Positions 45,899 to 57,253 of a DNA stretch of 64,000 nt are shown one piece after another. Source of the stretch: Myoxocephalus aenaeus (lineage: Eukaryota; Chordata; Actinopteri; Perciformes; Cottidae); assembly GCA_038501785.1 (NCBI GenBank), contig JBAMJR010000189.1, positions 6,716,001 through 6,780,000 of the forward strand. Reading direction: 5' to 3'. Within the stretch, counting starts at the first letter, position 1. Each line of letters opens with the position of its first letter. A program made the translations under genes and the position numbers. Below the pieces are notes generated by a model. The model made no database searches. It was given only the letters and a program-made list of their open reading frames with translations, and was not told the DNA's origin.

Positions 45899-45953
45899 TT
45901 TGTGTTTTGTGGTTTCCAAACCCTTTAACGTGTTGGAAACCACAAAACACAAA
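45899..45953. other. Perfect 21-bp hairpin
   Basis: Arm 45899-45919 is the exact reverse complement of 45933-45953, with a 13-nt loop (45920-45932). Stem-loop size is smaller than a typical animal pre-miRNA but perfectly paired. It directly precedes the 46-bp minisatellite. Confidence 0.85.
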
Positions 45954-45974
45954 ATGTTGCAGTCAAAGTACCAA

Positions 45975-46640
45975 ATGCAATCTCTAATCCAGCTAATAAA
46001 GGTACGGTACAAGAGCAAAACACAAAAAAAGATCTAATCCAGCTGTTAAAGGTGAAGTACAACTATTAAACACAAACGCTAATCCAGCTAATAAAGGTGC
46101 AGTATAAATACAAAACACAAACTCTAATCCAGCTGTTAAATTACAATACAATTACACAACAAAAAATATAATCCAGTTGTTAAATGGACCCGTACAGCGC
46201 TTTTCTAGTCTTCCGACCACTCAAAGCGCTTTAACACTACATGACATAATTCACCCATTCACACGCTGATGAGAGGAGCTACCAGGCAAGGTGCCACATC
46301 AGGATTATCAACCATTCATACATCGTAGGCGCAGCTACGGCAGCAATTTAGGGTTAAGTGTCTTGCTCAAGGACACATCGACATGGGCTAGCGGAGCCAG
46401 GGATCGAACCGCCGATTGAAGGACGACCCTGCTCACCACTGAGCCACTGAGCAGTAATAAAAAACACAAACTCTAATCTGCCTGTTAAAGGTGCAGTACA
46501 ACTATTAAACACAATATCTAATCCAGCCGGTAAAATTGTAGTATAAATAAAAAACAAAAGCTCTAATCCTGTTAAAGGTACAGTACAGGTAAAAAACAAA
46601 AGCTCCAATCCTGTTAAAGGTGCAGTACAGGTAACCCAAA
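45975..46640. repeat. About 46-bp minisatellite split by a SINE
   Basis: 'ctctaatccagctaataaag' or '...ctgttaaaggtgcagtac' recurs at 45983, 46033, 46079, 46123 and about 46169. After the SINE it resumes near 46468, 46518, 46560 and 46600 with the same motif. The 113-codon frame on - across it is repeat-derived. Confidence 0.85.
46185..46455 (-). mobile_element. tRNA-derived SINE
   Basis: On the - strand the head reads TGGCTCAGTGG (A box, 46447-46437) and, about 35 bp on, GGTTCGATCC (B box, 46410-46401), the two internal pol III promoter elements. The body contains 'gtccttgagcaagacactta' and 'gtgtgaatgggtgaattatg', and the tail 'gcgctttgagtggtcggaag', a SINE pattern I recognise as common in fish. 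It is not a functional tRNA: only the head is tRNA-like. Confidence 0.8.
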
Positions 46641-46649
46641 CTCTCTGAT

Positions 46650-47550
46650 CACTCTCATCACTAAAACTAAAACCGAACATCGTGGCGTTCACCAATCTCA
46701 GGAGTTAACTTTGCGTGAACGTTTCCACTCCTCCCGATGAGCGATGGCCTAAAAACTATGAAGAACGAATTATTTAACGCCCCAGAAGGGACTCCAGGTG
46801 GAGGTTCTCAGACAGAACAACACAAAGCAGATCACAGGGAGGAGAACCGGGACTTAACGGCTTCCTGAAGGACTCTCAAAGAGACAGTTTGAAACAAAGA
46901 GCCGGTGCTCCGTATTAATGATGTTGACTTTGAGCCGTTTCCTGATGGATCAGTTTACAGCTTCTGTTTGTTTACCTGCTGGAAGCTTCTTCTCACCTGC
47001 GAGGCTGAAACTGGACAGGTTTCTTTTTCAGGTTTGGTTGGTTTTCGCTGAATTTCTGTTCGTTGTTTTTATTTATATTAACTTAAAGAGTTTAGACAAA
47101 ATTTGTTATCACTTGTGGAACACAATTTCACACGTGATAAATGACATAAAAGAATGTGAAATATATAAAAACAGGAATTTCCGCTGTTTCAGATGTGAAA
47201 AACATTCACAAGACAGAATACTTCATATTTAAATAATATTATTCATTGTGAACATTCTGGATTTTTGGATGGGATTTTTGTAATTTGGGTAAATAAATTG
47301 GAACACTTTAATACATCTGGAAAACTCAATACCACCGACATACAGTTTCTATTGCATGTTTTTATTAAGCACATTTATAGAAAAATATATTTACAGCTTT
47401 ACCAAAATATTTACCAAGATGATACAATTCCAATGCAATTTAAATGTTTCATGACAAATATGGAAAAAATATGGAACTACAAGCAACGGTGTGATTAATT
47501 AGGGAAATATGCTTATTTGTCTTAGTTCGATGAGAAGATCGAAATCATAA
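46650..47550. other. Intergenic, nothing recognised
   Basis: AT-rich right half, with frames of 104 and 77 codons (46918-47232, 47265-47498) that show no family signature. One reads like a degenerate retroelement, but I could not support a call. Confidence 0.35.
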
Positions 47551-47554
47551 AGAC

Positions 47555-48100
47555 CTAATGAGTGAATAAAGACCTAATGAATGAATGAATAAAGACCTAA
47601 TGAGTGAATGATTAAAGACCTAATGAATGAATAAAGTCCTAATGAGTGAGTGAATAAACACTTAATGAGTGAATAAAGTCCTAATGAGTGAGTGAATGAA
47701 GACCTAATGAATGAATAAAGACTAATGAATGAATTAAGACCTAATGAATGAATAAATACCTAATGAGTGAATAAAGACCTAATGAATGAATAAATACCTA
47801 ATGAGTGAATAAAGACCTAATGAATGAATAAAGACCTAATGAGTGAGTGAATAAAGACATAATGAGTGAATGAATGAAGATGTAATGAGTGAATAAAGAC
47901 ATAATTAGTGAGTAAAGACACAATGAGTGAATAAAGACCTAATGAGTGGATAAAGACCTAATGAGTGAGTGAATAAAAACCTAATGAGTTAGTGAATAAA
48001 GACCTAATGAGTGAATAAAGACCTAATGAGTGAATGAATAAAGATGTAATGAGTTAATTAAGACCTAATGAATGAGTGAATAAAGACATAATGAGTCAAT
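47555..48100. repeat. About 20-bp minisatellite (aaagacctaatgagtgaat)
   Basis: About 25 copies of 'aaagacctaatgaatgaat' with GTGA/ATGA variation and optional extra GTGA or ATGA units. No coding signal. Confidence 0.95.
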
Positions 48101-48660
48101 TACTGGGAACTAAAACCAAAGTATAAAAAACATTTTGCTGTTTCAGAGGTGATTATGCGCACCAAACATATTGGGTCCGGACAGCAGAAACTCCAGGAAG
48201 TAACTCTGTGAGGCCAACCAGATACATGTGTCAATTACCGAGTGGATTTTGGTTTTTAATGCTAAGCTAAGCTAAGTGGTTGCTAGCTTCATATTCAACA
48301 AATAGGCATGAGAGTAATATATCGATCTTCTCATCGAACTCTTCACTTCTACAATTTAGAATTATTGCTTTGGAACAACAACAAAAAATGACTCTTTTAG
48401 TTGTTAAAAATGTAAAAAGACAGGTGATGTATTTGACATTTCCAGTTGCTTTTGTTTGTATTTCTCCTTCACCACATGTGTGTGTGCTGCTCATTTCGGG
48501 AAGCAGAATAAATCCCTAAATAAAGTCATGAAATAAAGAGTTTTAACAGTCAGTTCTTCTGCAGCAGCAGCAAAAATAAATCCCTTTGACTCTCCTCAGA
48601 AACAAAACCTGACTTTGAGTCTTTTGGCGTCACGTGAAACATCTTACCAAACATCTTATT
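48101..48660. other. pax1 3' flank
   Basis: Lies just beyond the pax1 stop codon and may include its 3' UTR on -. No clear minus-strand AATAAA was found close to the stop. No other gene. Confidence 0.4.
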
Positions 48661-48666
48661 GAGTTG

Positions 48667-48722
48667 TCACGACGTTGAAGACAATCTGTGGTGTTTGTAC
48701 AGACTCTGAGGCTTCCGGTCAT
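48667..48722 (-). CDS. pax1: pax1 exon 5 (last, 18 codons)
   Basis: Follows acceptor 'tttctctgcag'. Together with the last base of exon 4 it reads D-DRKPQSLYKHHRLSSTS and a stop. The DRKP motif and serine/threonine-rich end match the C-termini of Pax9 and fish Pax1. Too short to appear as an open frame. The phase (1 nt + 2 nt) fits exon 4. Confidence 0.85.
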
Positions 48723-51700
48723 CTGCAGAGAAAACACATCATTCAGCATCAGTCTGGTGTCTCGTGTGCAGTTTAATTTGGGTTGTGGGATTGAGTCAAG
48801 AATATATGGAAGCCCATTGCCGGGAGTAAAAGAAAATGTTTTGCTGTGATATTAAAAATATCCCCATGGTAAGTCTTATGAGACTCATAAAGAGAAAGTC
48901 GAAATTATGAGATACAAGTCATAATTATGAGATAGCAAGTCATAATTATGAGATAGAAAGTCGAAATTATGAAATAGAAAGACGAAATTATGGGATAGAA
49001 AGTCATAACTATGGGATAGAAAGTCGAAATTATGAGATCAAAGTCATAATTATGAGATAGAAAGTCGAAATTATGAAATAGAAGGTCAAAATTATGAGAT
49101 AGAAAGTAATAATTATGATATAGAAAGTCATAATTATGAGATAGAAAGTCTACCTCATAATTATGAGATAGAAAGTCTACCTCGTAATTATGAATTTTGG
49201 TGAAAGTTGTTGTTTACTGACGGTAAGAATTTGTTTGAAAATCACCAACTTTAGCCATTATTAACTCTGACTTAAAAGTAAAAAAGAATGAATAAAATGT
49301 ATTATTGTTAAGAAATATCTATTCCTTCTCATAAGGTATATGAAATGGGCTAATAGTTATTATTGTATATTTGCTTTATATTGATTTGTATTGTTGCTGT
49401 TAATCAATTGGAATAAAGTTGAATCGTTGTGATATCAAGAAGATTTAAACTCGCTGATCGGTAACTTCTTGACCTTATTGAGCAGAACTGTCTGTGTGTC
49501 TGAGCTCCATGAGGCCGCTGCTGCAGATCAGATTTGCGATCATTATTTAAAAAATAACGGTGAGACGGTTTTTCCATCCGTAAGAGCAAAAAATAAATTA
49601 AATTTATTTGAAGGTGTATATGCAGGTGCATTTTCTGCACCTCTCATTAACCATCTGTATGTTGTGCTTGAGCAACGTCCAAAATAGACTTTTCTTTTCT
49701 TTCCCAAACCAGTTTCTCTTCTGTGTAATTTGTGAGCATTTTAAACTCCAGCATGTTCCTTAGAAACACAAACGTTAGTGTCTGAGCAGAGAAATGCTGC
49801 ATTTAGCTGAAAAATAAACTTAAATAAATAAAGCTTAAAATACAGGATGAAAGTACTGAAATACAACGGTGGATATCAACAGAGGTCTGGAGGAAACCAT
49901 TCGGATGTCGTGGGTCTCACCGTCTCTTTGTGGAAGTTTAAATGATGTTGTGGGGTTAAAATCTGCAGGACTCTGAGGGAGACTGGGAGACTGGGGCTGC
50001 CAGTGGGCTCCAGTGCTCATGTAGTTGGCTGCTGGACCTCCGTACACGCCGTACTGGTGCGGTGGAGAATACGCACAAGCAGAGACGTAACCAGGCAGAC
50101 TGGCGGAGGACTGAGGGGAAAAATAATAATAAATAATTAGGAGACAGATGACGGCATTAAAATATATTTAATATTTTAACCGTTCACTAACCCGAACTTT
50201 ACTTAACTTTACTTAACATTACTTAACTTTACTTAACTTTACTTAACATTACTTAACTTTACTTAACATTACTTAACTTTACTTAACTTTACTTAACTTT
50301 ACTTAACATTACTTAACTTAACTTTACTTAACTTAACTTAACTTTACTTAACTAACATGTAATTATTATTCTATTAAATCCACTGTTGCTGTTATTCAAT
50401 CCTGTTTCCTAAAAATTGAGACAGGGTTGTGTTATTATAGTTGTAACTTCTTCATCATGCTACTCTTATTATATGAATCATGTCTTATACATTGAATGTG
50501 TTGTAACTCTGTACTTCTGGTCACGTCACATCTATTGTACTTCTGGTCATGTGACATCTATTGTACTTCTAGTCACATGACATATATTGTACTTCTGGTC
50601 ACATGACATCTATTGTACTTCTGGTCACATGACATCTTTTGTACTTCTGGTCACATGACATCTATTGTACTTCTGGTCACATGACATCTTTTGTACTTCT
50701 GGTCATGTGACATCTATTGTACTTCTGTTCCTGTTCTGATGTGAAGGTCAAAGGTCAGAGGATGTTGTGTGTACAGATTGTAAAGCCCTCTGAGGAGAGT
50801 TTGTAATTTGTGATTTTTGGCTACACAAAAAATAAATTGAAATGAATTAACCTAACTATGAACCGTAACTTGAATATTGAATATGTCGAGTTCAAACCCC
50901 AGAATGTCCTTACTTTTAATAAATGTCTTTGAATCTAAAAACGCTCTGGAAAATCATCCTTAGTTTCAAAAACATAATTTCTGATGTCATTTATATTACA
51001 TATTTCCACAATTTCAGTTATACAAATATCCTAATTTTTCATAAACTGGATTTTCACTTTCCATAATCTTTCTCACTTCCATAAACAAATATTCTCAAAT
51101 CCACACAGAGTCCACATAAAAAAAAAAAAAATAGGTCCTCGTTAATAAAAAATATTGTTGAATCCCCAAAAATGTCATGTTACAAAAAAATTGTCAAACC
51201 CTGAATTTCCAAAGTTCTCCAAAAATATCCAGACTTTCAAAAAACGTCCTCAAATGTCTCCAGACCTCAGGTTGGTCCTCACAAACCATCCCGTCAGGAG
51301 ACGATCTTTGTGAATCAACACTGGGCTCTGATTGGATGATTGGTTTTATATTTAGAGCTCATTAAAGGTTTTTACCGCTGATCCACAGTCAGTTTGTACT
51401 TTATTCTAAACCAGCTGGGAAACATGAAGTAGGAAACATGAAGTAGGAAGTAAACCAATCAGAGCTCTGTGACGTTTAAATTCGGAGGCCACAAAATAAA
51501 AACAGATGCTCAACAAAAAACAAAAAAGAATGTTACCTTTGATTTTCCTTTAATAAAAATATATAAATAGCTGTTTTAATAATTTAGTTCTAAATTCTAC
51601 CACATATTTAATGTAATAATACATTATTTAGCTATTTATTCATAAATCCCTCTTTAATTCAAAATGTTCTGTTTCTTTTTGTCCAATAGACATCAATTAT

Positions 51701-52386
51701 GAATTCACGTCTTTGTTATTTACCTGCTGATGGTATTTGATGTCTGGCTCGCTGGTCTTCTCCCCTCCGTTGAGTCCAGAGGGAAACGGTCTGGTGCTGC
51801 TCATACGGGCCATACTGGTCAAACTGGTCCAGTCCTCCATTTTAGCCGAGTGTCCATCAGATCCACACAGTGCTGGAAAAATAAAAGGGTTTTATTGAAC
51901 GTATATATGTATATATAATATGTTGGGCTCATATCTCATCAAAACTGTTTTGAATCCTTGAAATATTCTTCAAGTTCATTCTTCAAATATATTTATTAAA
52001 GGGACAAGTTACTGTTTTACTGAAGAAAACACTTATAAATAGTAAATAATGGAAATATCCAGAATGTTTGACCATCACACTTTAGTACTCAACAAAAAAC
52101 TAAAACTCAGATAAAACGGTGTTGTTTTTGTTGTTGATCTTTTTTTTTTTTTTTTGCAGACGAGTTTAAATGCAAAAAAAAAATGTTAATTCATTAAAAA
52201 TGTCTCCATTTCTTCTCTTTATAATTTTGCCATAAAGAATTAGACAATAAATTAAGCCATTGATTGTACACAAACAAACAAATGTCAGACTGATGAACAT
52301 GAAGAAAAAAAAAGATAATAAAAATGTAACAAAACCAATAAAGAGGGTTGAAAATATATTAGAAAAACAGTTTAAAAAATAGGTTA

Positions 52387-52445
<59 letters not shown>

Positions 52446-55400
52446 TATTTTATATGTTGACCTGAAAACTTAAAACGTATACAGTGTAATTGTGTTGTCT
52501 CTGAAGCCATAAAGGCCAAAAAACTGTAAGCTTATAATGTGTTGTTCTCCCCTTCTTTTATATTTACTTTTAATGTGCAAATTGGAAAAACTCATATTTC
52601 AAAATGTCTAAAGTTCTGCAGGTTTGAAAAATGTCAGACTGCAAAATTTAGGATGAAGATGAAGTTTATTTTACAGTTAAAATAAATAAACGTTAAAGTT
52701 CTGGGTCGAGTCAAGAACCAAGAAGTTTGAAAATGAAAGCTTGAATATTGTGTGTGGAATAAAAATAAACGAAAGAATAAAAACATGAGCAGCTGATTTA
52801 ATGTCAAACATTATAAATATAAGAATTTCTGAAAAACCTCAAAAAATATATGCCCAAAAATCCCAATATAATGATATTTTGTGATTATGGGCGAAGAAGA
52901 GCATTAACAAATCAATAATAATAATAATAATAATGATAACACTTATTATTAGTGTTGTTATTTTTGTGTTATTGTTTGTTCTATTATGAAGTTATTATTA
53001 ACATTAGTATAGCTTTCCATAAATGGGGTTATTTCTGGCACCATTACCTTTCTTTTCTACCAAATATGACATTATGATTTGTTTCTGTTTTTATGAAATT
53101 TCTTCTGGGATTTTTGAAAGAATTTACAATCTACAACTATTTCTGTTTTATAAAATTCTTTAAAAACTTTTGGACATTCATAAAACAAACATTACTTTTG
53201 TTTTACAGTTGGATCATAACTTGCATAATTTTGGAGAGATTGTGTAAAATGATCAATCGAAAGTATCGATTTCTATTTGATGTGATTATTTTACTGTATT
53301 TAGGTTATTCCTGCTTATTGTAAACCTGAATAAAGTTTAGGCAGATATATAACTAATAAACATTAAATGAGGAAACGTGTTATTTTAAGTGTCCCCACCG
53401 ACCTGTCGGGTCCATGAAGGCTCGGATCCCCAGGATGTTGTGCCAGCTCCGCGGCAGGCCCACATGACCGGCGTGCGCGCTGCCTGTCCTGGTCTCGGTG
53501 TGGGTCACGACGGCGGGCCCGGTGGTGTAGGGGTGGTACGGGTAGACGCCGTGCCCGTACTGGAGCGGAGTCGGGCCCGGTTTGCCGCTCTCGCACGGCG
53601 GTGAAAGGGCCCCGAGCTTGTGCCTGAGTATCCGGCTGATGGAGCTGACGGACGGCACGTTGTACTTGTCGCACACCCCGTCGGACAGCAGCCGGTCCCG
53701 GATCTCCCAGGCGAAGATGCCTGGGTCTCCCTGCTTGTAGTCCCGGATGCTCTCCACCACGGCCGGGGTGGTGACCCGCGGCTTGCTGCCGCCGATGGCC
53801 CCGGGCAGGATGGAGCCGGTGTCATGGTAGCGCGCCAGGATCTTGGACACGCAGCCGTGGGACACGCGCAGCTGGCGGCTGATGTCGCACGGCCTCATGC
53901 CGAGCTGTGCGAGCTCCACTATGCGCATGCGCACCGGCGCGGGCAGCGGCCGGCCGTTCACGAACATCCCGCCGAGCTGGTTCACCTCCCCGTAGCTCTG
54001 CTCTGCGCGGCGGAGACACGGGACTGAATAACAGCGCCATTGTATGTATTAACACTGAATAACAGTGTCAATATATGTATTATCACTGAATAACAACGCT
54101 ATTATATTTAATATCACTGAATACCAGCGTTATCATTTATTATCACTGCATTATTATTATGATCTTTGAAAGTGATTACATTACATTACATTTACAACAA
54201 CAAGAATCAAGAAAGTACAATTTCTTCAATAAAGTTAAACTACAAAGTGCTATCAGTAAGTTCCAATTAAGTACTACTAAAGTGCTACTATACGGTGCTA
54301 CCTTCCTTATTCAAGGTGTAGTCGAAAAAAGTTTGCGACGGAAGATGTAAAGACTTTCTGCTGTCCTGATGTCAATGTGTCAGTGTGATCTCAGCCTCAA
54401 TGCTGCGAAAACTCCCAAAATGTGCGTTTTATAAAAAAATTAAAAAGGGTTTTAATTCAAACTAATGTTCTTACTTTAAAAAACACACACACAATTTAAC
54501 TTTCATTACATTATAAAATCAAACCAGCTGCAGTTGTTGTTTCTATTTAAGAGGTGTAAACATGTATACACATAGTTTTAATAAAACAATGTATCTTCAG
54601 CTTCCAGAATAAATAACTATGAGGATGTGTTTCACTTAACCATAAAGTTAAATTAATAATCAAATAAAACAATATGTTAGTAAACACATGGGTTTTTGTT
54701 TATTCATAATAATTGTTCCAACAGCAACAAATATATCATTATAATTAAAGGACTTGCAGGTCTATTTACATTGAAGTGAAGTGATGAGAAGGATTTTGTT
54801 ATTTTTGTGTTATGTTTTGTTGTCATGTAAATAACACCTCTAACAGAACAGAGCATTAATAAATCATATAATCTCATTTTATTTTATTGTAACAATTTAT
54901 GAGGGACTTCCGATAACACTCTTGTTAAATTATATTTCATTTATTTATCAAATCACGCATTTAAGAGACTTGGAGATTACATATTTGTTCATAATTAATT
55001 TAAATTGGTAGTCAAACAACAGACGACATCCTGTAAAAACTAAGAGTTAATTTGTCTTTTTTAATTTCATGTTGGCTTATTTAAAGTTATTTTTTATACA
55101 TCTCCAGACACGAAACATTATTATAATTATTTTTTAAAGAATTTCCTCTTAGTTTTACTTAATCTGAGAACAGATTCAGAGTTAAATGCAACTGCACCAT
55201 TTCATTCATCTGACTTTTTATTTGAAAGAATAACCAGATTAAATCTAAATTCACAATCATGCAAGAACATTTTTTCTCCCCCAGATTTAAAAGATTATAT
55301 TTCCATTCCAGTCTACGACATAGTTTCCATATTATAAGTGGCATCTAGTCTACTTTTATCATGAGGCTGATATTATTTAAAGATCCTTAAACCAGGAAAC

Positions 55401-55615
55401 ATTAAATAAGTTGTATTCAAATACCTGCTGCTGATCATAAACTTCAAGATTGTTAGTTGAGGGAACTTAAAGGACCCCGTAGTCTAACAATAAAATACGC
55501 ATTTCCAAACAAACCAACACCAACAAACCACTTTTCCGATCAAAAAAAACCCTCGGAAATCAAGATTAAATGTCTCTGTTTGCTGTAAAAGATCCGTTTT
55601 CATGGTCTCACCCAT
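48667..55615 (-). CDS. pax1: Paired-box transcription factor Pax1
   Basis: Nuclear paired-domain factor for sclerotome, vertebral column and pharyngeal pouch development. I joined five exons, all with GT...AG sites and compatible phases: 55615-55612, 54002-53403, 51872-51724, 50110-49921, 48722-48667. They give a 332 aa protein starting MEQSYGEVNQLGG. The paired domain spans about residues 5-131 (QLRVSHGCVSKILARY, GAIGGSKPRVTTP, GDPGIFAWEIRDRLL, CDKYNVPSVSSISRILR). The octapeptide-like HNILGIRAF is near residue 190. There is no homeodomain, as in the Pax1/Pax9 group. KMEDW in exon 3, ACAYSP/QYGVY in exon 4 and DRKP...LSSTS at the end match Pax1/9. Pax1 over Pax9 rests on foxa2/nkx2.2 synteny and the EQSYGEV opening. 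Several paired-domain residues are unusual (GGMFVNG, PLPAPVRMR, ARYHDTG, AVVESI). Teleost a or b copy cannot be decided. Confidence 0.93.
48880..49197. repeat. 21-bp minisatellite in pax1 intron 4
   Basis: About 14 copies of 'agtcataattatgagatagaa' with CGAAATTATG variants, inside pax1 intron 4. Confidence 0.93.
49455..49690. promoter_or_regulatory. Candidate non-coding element in pax1 intron 4
   Basis: Repeat-free block with 'cagatttgcgatcattattt' and 'gtgcattttctgcacctctcattaac'. Frames on both strands overlap it without family similarity. Regulatory role is inference. Confidence 0.35.
49921..50110 (-). CDS. pax1: pax1 exon 4
   Basis: Acceptor 'ttcccctcag' and donor 'gacggtgaga'. Reads SSASLPGYVSACAYSPPHQYGVYG..., then WQPQSPSLPQSP and FKLPQRDG. 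This is the Pax1/9 transactivation region, with the ACAY and QYGVY motifs and the FKxPxRxG end found before the last intron in this family. The open frame continues into the intron to 49835, but the donor is strong and exon 5 fits. Confidence 0.88.
50199..50345. repeat. 10-bp minisatellite (acttaacttt)
   Basis: About 14 copies of 'ttacttaact'/'ttacttaaca', in pax1 intron 3. Confidence 0.93.
50450..50840 (+). mobile_element. LINE 3' tail (plus strand) with internal minisatellite
   Basis: Ends 'gattgtaaagccctctgagg', 'atttgtgatttttggctaca', 'aataaattgaaatgaatt', the same 3' terminus as at 28754-29120 but on +. The leading part ('acattgaatgtgttgtaact') also matches that copy inverted. In between, a 26-bp unit is amplified. 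It lies in pax1 intron 3. Confidence 0.75.
50511..50732. repeat. 26-bp minisatellite inside LINE tail
   Basis: 'gtacttctggtcacatgacatctatt' starts at 50511, 50537, 50563, 50589, 50615, 50641, 50667, 50693 and 50719, an exact 26-bp period. The related LINE copy at 28.99 kb has a single such unit. Confidence 0.95.
51724..51872 (-). CDS. pax1: pax1 exon 3
   Basis: Acceptor 'tttttccag', donor 'cagcaggtaaat'. With the last base of exon 2 it reads ALCGSDGHSAKMEDWTSLTS ... GLNGGEKTSEPDIKYHQQ in phase. The KMEDW and LN(G)xEK...DIKY motifs are conserved in Pax1/Pax9. It is 149 nt long. Confidence 0.9.
51873..53402 (-). other. pax1 intron 2
   Basis: 1.53 kb, AT-rich, with a (TA)n run at 52388-52441 and a short (AAT)n at 52916-52933. 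No other feature. Frames inside are low-complexity. Confidence 0.8.
52388..52441. repeat. (TA)n microsatellite
   Basis: TA run of about 54 bp in pax1 intron 2. Confidence 0.95.
53403..54002 (-). CDS. pax1: pax1 exon 2 (paired domain)
   Basis: 600-nt exon with acceptor 'gccgcgcag' and donor 'gacaggtcggt'. Encodes EQSYGEVNQLGG through PRSWHNILGIRAFMDPTG, so it contains the whole paired domain and the octapeptide region. Very GC-rich against the AT-rich introns. Overlapping antisense and alternate-frame readings of 70-135 codons are shadows. Confidence 0.95.
54003..55611 (-). other. pax1 intron 1
   Basis: 1.6 kb between the donor at 55611 and the acceptor at 54003. AT-rich, with three degenerate 'tgaataacagcg' repeats at 54025-54135. 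No gene inside. Confidence 0.75.
55612..55615 (-). CDS. pax1: pax1 exon 1 coding part (ATG + G)
   Basis: On - the sequence reads 'cagctgATGG|gtgagacc': a start codon and one base followed by a strong donor. Joined to exon 2 (AG CAG AGC TAC) it gives Met-Glu-Gln-Ser-Tyr. The same ATG-G split is the known layout at the start of Pax9 and short Pax1 forms. No closer start fits the exon 2 phase as well. Confidence 0.7.
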
Positions 55616-57185
55616 CAGCTGATGTCCACCGCGTCTCACCCTCCCGACTGCAGCCTGAAGGGATCTGAATTACCTCCTCCTCCTCTGGGTGGACGTGGTG
55701 TCGTTTCCTGTTTTGGGCGTCAGCACCCAGAAGAACGAGGGCTCCTGAAGGCATCTCTGGTCCACATGTTCATTCACTACCGGAAGATGAACCTCAGTAA
55801 GTTTGCGTTTGTTTTGGAGAAAACAATCAAAGTTTAAATCTGTGATTCCATAAAGGAGGAAAACTTATAATATTACAAATATTATAAATGCTCACACTGA
55901 GTCTGTAACACCTGAACCTGTTCAGCATTCAGCAAAAGTTCAGCATTGTGTCAATTTTTTTAACATGAATACGGTCTTTTCAAAATAAACTTCTGTCTTC
56001 ACAGAACATGAGTTATGTTGAAGAAAATATCCTGAAATAGTTCGTTAGGTTTAGGAAATGATCGAACATTTGAAACTAGAGATCGAAAAATAAACTCATG
56101 TTTACAATGTTTACTGAGGGAATAAATTAAGTGAGAAGTAAAGTCATTTGTATAGACTTCTATACAACCAGAGGAGTCGCCCCCTTGTGGTCAGGAGAGA
56201 GAATGCAGCTGTAAGACGTTTCAGTGTTGACACAAGCATTTGAAAAAGATATGAAATGTTAGACGACTGAGTGGTTATCAAAACAACAGATTTAAAATCA
56301 AAGACATTAAAACGAAAACAATATTTACTTTCATACCTGAAAAATTAGTCTTGACCAGAAAACATCAGTTTGTCCTTTTGCAGACAAAGAGGGTCATCAG
56401 AAGGTTTTTACACAAACTTTTCTGAAAGTGTAAAGATCTACAGCACAAACACAACAGACGATCAGACAGAAACAGAAGGTCAAAGTGGATCCATGGTTCT
56501 GTTTAGACTGTGAGAACCTATATGTTTTTATTCTTAAGTCAGTATTTATCTGTCGCTGCAGGAGGTAATGTGGTGATTGAGCCTCTGGCCCACTGATGAA
56601 AGTATACTGCAATAGTTTGGAGTCTTCAGCTCAACAACATGCTTTTTCTTCAGAATTGTGTGCATAATTCCATTTTACATGCAATGGAGAAAAACTGTAA
56701 TGCAGAGGCTCAATCACCACTGTGCTCCGTCAGCGATGGATACATAGATTTATCAGACATTTACTTTCATGAAAATGTTCAAGATTTCCACCTGAATGTG
56801 ATTAGTGACACGCTGTAAAATAATATAACAGTTAAATAATCCAGTTTTAAGTACAATATGAAACACTATAATAATAATGCACCATAAAATACTCCCACGC
56901 TGACTTTTCATTTGAAGGCATCATTTCTAACACAATGGCGCCTCCTTTTGGACATTTAGCTTCACTGCAGTCAGAAAGCATTTAAAGAAACTTTTAAATG
57001 TGGTGGAAAAATGTTTTTACTGCATAATGTGAAACTTTATTTTAATTAATTTTTTTATGTTTTTTAAAGGTCTGTAAATTACAAATACTTTCCAAAGAAA
57101 GACCAAATAATTCAAATAAATAAGTTTCAAATAATACAAGAATTATGGATAAATATTATCTTGGTAATAATTTCTCCAATATTTA
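55616..57185. promoter_or_regulatory. pax1 5' UTR, promoter and upstream flank
   Basis: The first about 180 bp upstream of the ATG (55616-55800) is GC-richer and probably contains the 5' UTR and promoter, but no TATA box is evident. 55960-56060 is a dispersed-repeat copy. 56085-56215 is a monomer of the CTCF-like repeat in minus orientation ('gagtcgcccccttgtggtcagg'). The rest is AT-rich without a call. Confidence 0.45.
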
Positions 57186-57186
57186 G

Positions 57187-57188
<2 letters not shown>

Positions 57189-57250
<62 letters not shown>
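57189..57250. repeat. (TA)n microsatellite
   Basis: TA run of about 62 bp. Confidence 0.95.

Positions 57251-57253
<3 letters not shown>

Noticed and set aside
46395..46455. A tRNA gene on minus
   Set aside because: A and B boxes are present but no cloverleaf or acceptor pairing follows; the SINE body continues directly.
46918..47498. Two adjacent frames of 104 and 77 codons
   Set aside because: AT-rich, with no recognisable domain. A degenerate retroelement is possible but not demonstrable by eye.
47555..49197. Regular short repeats that could suggest a CRISPR array
   Set aside because: Units are contiguous minisatellite copies without unique spacers, in a vertebrate genome; no cas genes.
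53505..54055. Several 77-135 codon frames overlapping pax1 exon 2 in other registers
   Set aside because: All are frame shadows of the paired-domain exon and have no independent similarity.
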